A stretch of DNA of 64,000 nucleotides, taken from positions 1 through 64,000 of the forward strand of contig JAUCBJ010006685.1 in NCBI GenBank assembly GCA_032718475.1. Reading direction: 5' to 3'. A program made the translations under genes and the position numbers. The notes beneath the pieces were generated by a model that was not told the origin of the DNA, did no database searches, and saw nothing but the letters and a program-made list of their open reading frames with translations. Source of the DNA: Nemertoderma westbladi (lineage: Eukaryota > Xenacoelomorpha > Nemertodermatida > Nemertodermatidae). This document shows, in pieces, positions 54,301-64,000 of this stretch. The stretch's first letter is position 1. Every line of letters starts with the position of its first letter.

Positions 54301-57300
54301 ATATATTTCTCACGAACTACTTGCTGTACTTCCCCAGGGACTATATATTTCTCACGAACTACTTGCTGTACTTCCCCAATGACTATATATTTCTCACGAA
54401 CTACTTGCTTTACTTCCCCAGGGACTATATATTTCTCACGAACTACTTGCTTTACTTCCCCAGGGACTATATATTTCTCACGAACTACTTGCTGTACTTC
54501 CCCAGGGACTATATATTTCTCACGAACTACTTGTTGTACTTCCCCAGGGACTATATATTTCTCACGAACTACTTGCTTTACTTCCCCAATGACTATATAT
54601 TTATCACGAACTACTTGCTTTACTTCCCCAGGGACTAGATATTTCTCACGAACTACTTGCTTTACTTCCCCAATGACTATATATTTATCACGAACTACTT
54701 GCTTTACTTCCCCAGGGACTAGATATTTCTCACGAACTACTTGCTTTACTTCCCCAATGACTATATATTTATCACGAACTACTTGCTTTACTTCCCCAGG
54801 GACTAGATATTTCTCACGAACTACTTGCTTTACTTCCCCAATGACTATATATTTATCACGAACTACTTGCTTTACTTCCCCAGGGACTAGATATTTCTCA
54901 CGAACTACTTGCTTTACTTCCCCAATGACTATATATTTATCACGAACTACTTGCTTTACTTCCCCAATGACTATATATTTCTCACGAACTACTTGCTTTA
55001 CTTCCCCAGGGACTATATATTTCTCACGAACTACTTGCTGTACTTCCCCAGGGACTATATATTTCTCACGAACTACTTGCTGTACTTCCCCAGGGACTAT
55101 ATATTTCTCACGAACTACTTGTTGTACTTCCCCAGGGACTATATATTTCTCACGAACTACTTGCTTTACTTCCCCAATGACTATATATTTATCACGAACT
55201 ACTTGCTTTACTTCCCCAGGGACTAGATATTTCTCACGAACTACTTGCTTTACTTCCCCAATGACTATATATTTCTCACGAACTACTTGCTTTACTTCCC
55301 CAATGACTATATATTTCTCACAAACTACTTGCTTTACTTCCCCAGGGACTAGATATTTCTCACGAACTACTTGCTTTACTTCCCCAATGACTATATATTT
55401 CTCACGAACTACTTGCTTTACTTCACCAATGACTATATATTTCTCACGAACTACTTGCTCTACTTCCCCAATGACTATATATTTATCACGAACTACTTGC
55501 TTTACTTCCCCAATGACTATATATTTATCACGAACTACTTGCTTTACTTCCCCAGGGACTATATATTTCTCACGAACTACTTGCTTTACTTCCCCAATGA
55601 CTATATATTTCTCACGAACTACTTGCTTTACTTCACCAATGACTATATATTTCTCACGAACTACTTGCTCTACTTCCCCAGGGACTATATATTTCTCACG
55701 AACTACTTGCTCTACTTCCCCAATGACTATATATTTCTCACGAACTACTTGCTGTACTTCCCCAGGGACTATATATTTCTCACGAACTACTTGCTCTACT
55801 TCCCCAATGACTATATATTTATCACGAACTACTTGCTTTACTTCCCCAATGACTATATATTTCTCACGAACTACTTGCTCTACTTCCCCAGGGACTATAT
55901 ATTTCTCACGAACTACTTGCTCTACTTCCCCAATGACTATATATTTCTCACGAACTACTTGCTGTACTTCCCCAGGGACTATATATTTCTCACGAACTAC
56001 TTGCTCTACTTCCCCAATGACTATATATTTATCACGAACTACTTGCTTTACTTCCCCAATGACTATATATTTCTCACGAACTACTTGCTCTACTTCCCCA
56101 ATGACTATATATTTCTCACGAACTACTTGCTGTACTTCCCCAGGGACTATATATTTCTCACGAACTACTTGCTCTACTTCCCCAATGACTATATATTTAT
56201 CACGAACTACTTGCTTTACTTCCCCAATGACTATATATTTCTCACGAACTACTTGCTCTACTTCCCCAATGACTATATATTTCTCACGAACTACTTGCTG
56301 TACTTCCCCAGGGACTATATATTTCTCACGAACTACTTGCTCTACTTCCCCAATGACTATATATTTATCACGAACTACTTGCTTTACTTCCCCAATGACT
56401 ATATATTTATCACGAACTACTTGCTTTACTTCCCCAGGGACTATATATTTCTCACGAACTACTTGCTGTACTTCCCCAGGGACTATATATTTCTCACGAA
56501 CTACTTGCTTTACTTCCCCAGGGACTATATATTTCTCACGAACTACTTGCTTTACTTCCCCAATGACTATATATTTATCACGAACTACTTGCTTTACTTC
56601 CCCAATGACTATATATTTATCACGAACTACTTGCTTTACTTCCCCAATGACTATATATTTATCACGAACTACTTGCTTTACTTCCCCAGGGACTATATAT
56701 TTCTCACGAACTACTTGCTTTACTTCCCCAATGACTATATATTTCTCACGAACTACTTGCTTTACTTCACCAATGACTATATATTTCTCACGAACTACTT
56801 GCTCTACTTCCCCAATGACTATATATTTCTCACGAACTACTTGCTTTACTTCACCAATGACTATATATTTCTCACGAACTACTTGCTCTACTTCCCCAAT
56901 GACTATATATTTATCACGAACTACTTGCTTTACTTCCCCAATGACTATATATTTATCACGAACTACTTGCTTTACTTCCCCAGGGACTATATATTTCTCA
57001 CGAACTACTTGCTTTACTTCCCCAATGACTATATATTTCTCACGAACTACTTGCTTTACTTCACCAATGACTATATATTTCTCACGAACTACTTGCTCTA
57101 CTTCCCCAATGACTATATATTTATCACGAACTACTTGCTTTACTTCCCCAATGACTATATATTTATCACGAACTACTTGCTTTACTTCCCCAGGGACTAT
57201 ATATTTCTCACGAACTACTTGCTGTACTTCCCCAGGGACTATATATTTCTCACGAACTACTTGCTTTACTTCCCCAGGGACTATATATTTCTCACGAACT

Positions 57301-60300
57301 ACTTGCTTTACTTCCCCAATGACTATATATTTATCACGAACTACTTGCTTTACTTCCCCAGGGACTATATATTTCTCACGAACTACTTGCTTTACTTCCC
57401 CAATGACTATATATTTATCACGAACTACTTGCTTTACTTCCCCAATGACTATATATTTATCACGAACTACTTGCTGTACTTCCCCAATGACTATATATTT
57501 CTCACGAACTACTTGCTTTACTTCCCCAGGGACTATATATTTCTCACGAACTACTTGCTTTACTTCCCCAATGACTATATATTTATCACGAACTACTTGC
57601 TTTACTTCCCCAGGGACTATATATTTCTCACGAACTACTTGCTTTACTTCCCCAATGACTATATATTTATCACGAACTACTTGCTTTACTTCCCCAATGA
57701 CTATATATTTATCACGAACTACTTGCTTTACTTCCCCAATGACTATATATTTCTCACGAACTACTTGCTTTACTTCCCCAATGACAATATATTTCTCACG
57801 AACTACTTGCTTTACTTCCCCAATGACTATATATTTCTCACGAACTACTTGCTTTACTTCCCCAGGGACTATATATTTCTCACGAACTACTTGCTTTACT
57901 TCCCCAGGGACTATATATTTCTCACGAACTACTTGCTTTACTTCCCCAATGACTATATATTTATCACGAACTACTTGCTTTACTTCCCCAATGACTATAT
58001 ATTTATCACGAACTACTTGCTTTACTTCCCCAGGGACTATATATTTCTCACGAACTACTTGCTTTACTTCCCCAATGACTATATATTTATCACGAACTAC
58101 TTGCTTTACTTCCCCAATGACTATATATTTATCACGAACTACTTGCTTTACTTCCACAGGGACTATATATTTCTCACGAACTACTTGCTTTACTTCCCCA
58201 ATGACTATATATTTATCACGAACTACTTGCTTTACTTCCCCAATGACTATATATTTATCACGAACTACTTGCTTTACTTCCACAGGGACTATATATTTCT
58301 CACGAACTACTTGCTTTACTTCCCCAATGACTATATATTTCTCACGAACTCCTTGCTTTACTTCCCCAATAACTATATATTTCTCACGAACTACTTGCTT
58401 TACTTCCCCAATGACTATATATTTATCACGAACTACTTGCTTTACTTCCCCAATGACTATATATTTATCACGAACTACTTGCTTTACTTCCCCAGGGACT
58501 ATATATTTCTCACGAACTACTTGCTTTACTTCCCCAGGGACTATATATTTCTCACGAACTACTTGCTTTACTTCCCCAATGACTATATATTTCTCACGAA
58601 CTACTTGCTTTACTTCCCCAGGGACTATATATTTCTCACGAACTACTTGCTTTACTTCCCCAATGACTATATATTTCTCACGAACTCCTTGCTTTACTTC
58701 CCCAATAACTATATATTTCTCACGAACTACTTGCTTTACTTCCCCAATGACTATATATTTATCACGAACTACTTGCTTTACTTCCCCAATGACTATATAT
58801 TTATCACGAACTACTTGCTTTACTTCCCCAGGGACTATATATTTCTCACGAACTACTTGCTTTACTTCCCCAGGGACTATATATTTCTCACGAACTACTT
58901 GCTTTACTTCCCCAATGACTATATATTTATCACGAACTACTTGCTTTACTTCCCCAGGGACTATATATTTCTCACGAACTACTTGCTTTACTTCCCCAGG
59001 GACTATATATTTCTCACGAACTACTTGCTTTACTTCCCCAATGACTATATATTTCTCACGAACTACTTGCTTTACTTCCCCAGGGACTATATATTTCTCA
59101 CGAACTACTTGCTTTACTTCCCCAATGACTATATATTTCTCACGAACTCCTTGCTTTACTTCCCCAATAACTATATATTTCTCACGAACTACTTGCTTTA
59201 CTTCCCCAATGACTATATATTTATCACGAACTACTTGCTTTACTTCCCCAATGACTATATATTTATCACGAACTACTTGCTTTACTTCCCCAGGGACTAT
59301 ATATTTCTCACGAACTACTTGCTTTACTTCCCCAGGGACTATATATTTCTCACGAACTACTTGCTTTACTTCCCCAATGACTATATATTTCTCACGAACT
59401 ACTTGCTTTACTTCCCCAGGGACTATATATTTCTCACGAACTACTTGCTTTACTTCCCCAATGACTATATATTTCTCACGAACTCCTTGCTTTACTTCCC
59501 CAATAACTATATATTTCTCACGAACTACTTGCTTTACTTCCCCAATGACTATATATTTATCACGAACTACTTGCTTTACTTCCCCAATGACTATATATTT
59601 ATCACGAACTACTTGCTTTACTTCCCCAGGGACTATATATTTCTCACGAACTACTTGCTTTACTTCCCCAGGGACTATATATTTCTCACGAACTACTTGC
59701 TTTACTTCCCCAATGACTATATATTTATCACGAACTACTTGCTTTACTTCCCCAGGGACTATATATTTCTCACGAACTACTTGCTTTACTTCCCCAGGGA
59801 CTATATATTTCTCACGAACTACTTGCTTTACTTCCCCAATGACTATATATTTCTCACGAACTACTTGCTTTACTTCCCCAGGGACTATATATTTCTCACG
59901 AACTACTTGCTTTACTTCCCCAATGACTATATATTTCTCACGAACTCCTTGCTTTACTTCCCCAATAACTATATATTTCTCACGAACTACTTGCTTTACT
60001 TCCCCAATGACTATATATTTATCACGAACTACTTGCTTTACTTCCCCAATGACTATATATTTATCACGAACTACTTGCTTTACTTCCCCAGGGACTATAT
60101 ATTTCTCACGAACTACTTGCTTTACTTCCCCAGGGACTATATATTTCTCACGAACTACTTGCTTTACTTCCCCAATGACTATATATTTCTCACGAACTAC
60201 TTGCTTTACTTCCCCAGGGACTATATATTTCTCACGAACTACTTGCTTTACTTCCCCAATGACTATATATTTCTCACGAACTACTTGCTTTACTTCCCCA

Positions 60301-63300
60301 ATGACTATATATTTCTCACAAACTACTTGCTTTACTTCCCCAGGGACTAGATATTTCTCACGAACTACTTGCTTTACTTCCCCAATGACTATATATTTCT
60401 CACGAACTACTTGCTTTACTTCACCAATGACTATATATTTCTCACGAACTACTTGCTTTACTTCCCCAATGACTATATATTTCTCACGAACTACTTGCTT
60501 TACTTCCCCAATGACTATATATTTCTCACGAACTACTTGCTGTACTTCCCCAATGACTATATATTTCTCACGAACTACTTGCTTTACTTCCCCAATGACT
60601 ATATATTTCTCACGAACTACTTGCTGTACTTCAACAGGGACTATATATTTCTCACGAACTACTTGCTGTACTTCCCCAATGACTATTTATTTCTCACGAA
60701 CTACTTGCTTTACTTCCCCAATGACTATATATTTATCACGAACTACTTGCTGTACTTCCCCAATGACTATATATTTCTCACGAACTACTTGCTTTACTTC
60801 CCCAATGACTATATATTTATCACGAACTACTTGCTGTACTTCCCCAATGACTATATATTTATCACGAACTACTTGCTGTACTTCCCCAATGACTATATAT
60901 TTCTCACGAACTATTGCTTTACTTCCCCAGGGACTATATATTTATCACGAACTACTTGCTGTACTTCCCCAATGACTATATATTTCTCACGAACTACTTG
61001 CTGTACTTCCCCAATGACTATATATTTATCACGAACTACTTGCTGTACTTCCCCAATGACTATATATTTCTCACGAACTATTGCTTTACTTCCCCAGGGA
61101 CTATATATTTCTCACGAACTACTTGCTTTACTTCCCCAGGGACTATATATTTCTCACGAACTACTTGCTCTACTTCCCCAATGACTATATATTTCTCACG
61201 AACTACTTTCTCTACTTCCCCAATGACTATATATTTCTCACGAACTACTTGCTGTACTTCCCCAATGACTATATATTTCTCACGAACTACTTGCTTTACT
61301 TCCCCAATGACTATATATTTCTCACGAACTACTTTCTCTACTTCCCCAATGACTATATATTTATCACGAACTACTTGCTGTACTTCCCCAATGACTATAT
61401 ATTTCTCACGAACTACTTTCTCTACTTCCCCAATGACTATATATTTCTCACGAACTACTTGCTGTACTTCCCCAATGACTATATATTTCTCACGAACTAC
61501 TTTCTCTACTTCCCCAATGACTATATATTTCTCACGAACTACTTGCTGTACTTCCCCAATGACTATATATTTCTCACGAACTACTTGCTTTACTTCCCCA
61601 ATGACTATATATTTCTCACGAACTACTTGCTTTACTTCCCCAATGACTATATATTTCTCACGAACTACTTGCTTTACTTCCCCAATGACTATATATTTCT
61701 CACGAACTACTTGCTGTACTTCCCCAATAACTATATATTTCTCACGAACTACTTGCTGTACTTCAACAGGGACTAGATATTTCTCACGAACTACTTGCTT
61801 TACTTCCCCAATGACTATATATTTCTCACGAACTACTTGCTGTACTTCCCCAATGACTATATATTTCTCACGAACTACTTGCTGTACTTCCCCAATGACT
61901 ATATATTTCTCACGAACTACTTGCTTTACTTCCCCAGGGACTATATATTTCTCACGAACTACTTGCTTTACTTCCCCAATGACTATATATTTCTCACGAA
62001 CTACTTGCTGTACTTCCCCAATGACTATATATTTCTCACGAACTACTTGCTTTACTTCCCCAGGGACTATATATTTCTCACGAACTACTTGCTGTACTTC
62101 CCCAATGACTATATATTTCTCACGAACTACTTGCTTTACTTCCCCAGGGACTATATATTTCTCACGAACTACTTGCTGTACTTCCCCAGGGACTATATAT
62201 TTCTCACGAACTACTTGCTTTACTTCCCCAATGACTTTATATTTCTCACAAACTACTTGCTGTACTTCCCCAGGGACTATATATTTCTCACGAACTACTT
62301 GCTTTACTTCCCCAGGGACTATATATTTCTCACGAACTACTTGCTTTACTTCCCCAATGACTATATATTTCTCACGAACTACTTGCTTTACTTCCCTAAT
62401 GACTATATATTTCTCACGAACTACTTGCTGTACTTCAACAGGGACTAGATATTTCTCACGAACTACTTGCTTTACTTCCCCAATGACTATATATTTCTCA
62501 CGAACTACTTGCTTTACTTCCCCAATGACTATATATTTCTCACGAACTACTTGCTGTACTTCCCCAATTACTATATATTTCTCACGAACTACTTGCTTTA
62601 CTTTCCCAGGGACTATATATTTCTCACGAACTACTTGCTGTACTTCCCCAGGGACTATATATTTCTCACGAACTATTGCTTTACTTCCCCAATGACTATA
62701 TATTTCTCACGAACTATTGCTTTACTTCCCCAATGACTATATATTTCTCACGAACTACTTGCTGTACTTCCCCAGGGACTATATATTTCTCACGAACTAC
62801 TTGCTGTACTGCCCCAATGACTATATATTTCTCACGAACTACTTGCTGTACTTCTCAATGACTATATATTTCTCACAAACTAATTGCTTTACTTCCCCAT
62901 CGAGTATATATTTCTCACGAACTACTTGCTGTACTTCCCCAATGACTATATATTTCTCACGAACTACTTGCTTTACTTCCCCAATGACTATATATTTCTC
63001 ACGAACTACTTGCTGTACTTCCCCAATGACTATATATTTCTCACGAACTACTTGCTTTACTTCCCCAGGGACTATATATTTCTCACGAACTACTTGCTGT
63101 ACTTCCCCAGGGACTATATATTTCTCACGAACTACTTGCTGTACTTCCCCAGGGACTATATATTTCTCACGAACTACTTGCTTTACTTCCCCAATGACTA
63201 TATATTTCTCACGAACTACTTGCTGTACTTCAACAGGGACTAGATATTTCTCACGAACTACTTGCTTTACTTCCCCAGGGACTATATATTTCTCACGAAC

Positions 63301-64000
63301 TACTTGCTTTACTTCCCCAATGACTATATATTTCTCACGAACTACTTGCTGTACTTCCCCAGGGACTATATATTTCTCACGAACTACTTGCTCTACTTCA
63401 ACAGGGACTAGATATTTCTCACGAACTACTTGCTGTACTTCCCCAGGGACTATATATTTCTCACGAACTACTTGCTGTACTTCCCCAATGACTATATATT
63501 TCTCACGAACTACTTGCTGTACTTCTCCATGGACTATATATTTCTCACGAACTACTTGCTTTACTTCCCCAATGACTATATATTTCTCACGAACTACTTG
63601 CTGTACTTCCCCAGGGACTATATATTTCTCACGAACTACTTGCTGTACTTCCCCAGGGACTATATATTTCTCACGAACTACTTGCTGTACTTCCCCAGGG
63701 ACTATATATTTCTCACGAACTACTTGCTCTACTTCAACAGGGACTAGATATTTCTCACGAACTACTTGCTGTACTTCCCCAGGGACTATATATTTCTCAC
63801 GAACTACTTGCTGTACTTCCCCAGGGACTATATATTTCTCACGAACTACTTGCTCTACTTCAACAGGGACTAGATATTTCTCACGAACTACTTGCTGTAC
63901 TTCCCCAGGGACTATATATTTCTCACGAACTACTTGCTCTACTTCAACAGGGACTAGATATTTCTCACGAACTACTTGCTTTACTTCCCCAATGACTATA
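54301..64000. repeat. 42-bp minisatellite, right block (about 231 units, continues past the window)
   Basis: Same unit as the left block. Sub-blocks differ: alternating AGGGACTAGAT/TTTATCACG units to about 54940, CTCTACTT units at 55450-56360, an 798-bp higher-order repeat at 58346-60300 marked by GAACTCCTTGC (positions about 58346, 58682, 59144, 59480, 59942; spacings 336 and 462), and ACTTTCTCTAC units at 61200-61510. From about 60600 a CTTCAACAGGGACTAGATAT variant appears. 41-bp units at about 60908, 61078, 62671 and 62712 change the frame. The array is still uniform at the window end. Confidence 0.97.

Noticed and set aside
54379-60975. 2198-codon plus-strand ORF and 1328-codon minus-strand ORF in the 42-bp array
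   Set aside because: Both are simple consequences of a stop-free 42-bp unit. Frames switch freely at 41-bp units, both strands are equally open, and no non-repeat domain is attached.

Overview
This window looks like eukaryotic, most likely marine-invertebrate, nuclear DNA. It has spliced Ig and laminin-G exons, several classes of metazoan retroelement, a Polinton-type polymerase fragment, homopolymer tracts and very large minisatellite arrays. I see no bacterial operons and no intact stand-alone host gene. Frequent short CCGGTACC- and AGGCCTAC-like words fit an invertebrate genome, but I cannot name the species.

Layout. 1-2.7 kb: two identical 172-bp direct repeats 1080 bp apart, the second cutting off a Polinton/adintovirus-type DNA polymerase B N-terminus. 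3.0-5.2 kb: 48-bp minisatellite. 5.2-17 kb (minus strand): a non-LTR retrotransposon with Ulp1-type protease, reverse transcriptase (RT) and restriction-like endonuclease (NeSL/Utopia-like). A 7.1-kb BEL/Pao-type LTR element is nested inside its ORF; the LTRs are 542 bp and the target duplication is CTACG. 19.2-20.5 kb: 5'-truncated Penelope-like element with a GIY-YIG domain. 21.1-21.7 kb: ~68-bp tandem repeats. 22.7-24.3 kb: inverted tRNA-like SINE heads and a 5'-truncated LINE. 24.6-25.9 kb (plus strand): two phase-compatible exons, Ig then laminin G, as at the domain IV/V junction of perlecan. 26.5-37.3 kb: a 51-bp hairpin minisatellite interrupted by a second LINE copy and ended by a third fragment. 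38.3-38.6 kb: 55-bp repeats. 39.4 kb: LINE C-terminal relic. 39.9-46.4 kb (plus strand): a second BEL/Pao-type element (LTRs 559/555 bp, target duplication TTAAT). 48.0-48.9 kb: two diverged ~456-bp units. 49.0-49.7 kb: LINE relic. 49.7-64.0 kb: a 42-bp minisatellite of more than 14 kb that runs off the window and is interrupted once.

How the parts relate. The only host coding sequence I can support is the perlecan-like exon pair. Much of the DNA after it may be intron filled with repeats, though the second half of the laminin-G domain was not found. The two BEL/Pao-type elements share an unusual plan: Gag-like ORFs with a BEL-type zinc knuckle, no visible protease/RT/RNase H/integrase, then a low-complexity tract studded with short palindromes, a polypurine tract and the 3' LTR. 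They look like a non-autonomous family mobilised in trans. The very long ORFs in the minisatellites follow from repeat periods divisible by three (48, 51, 42 bp) and are not treated as genes.
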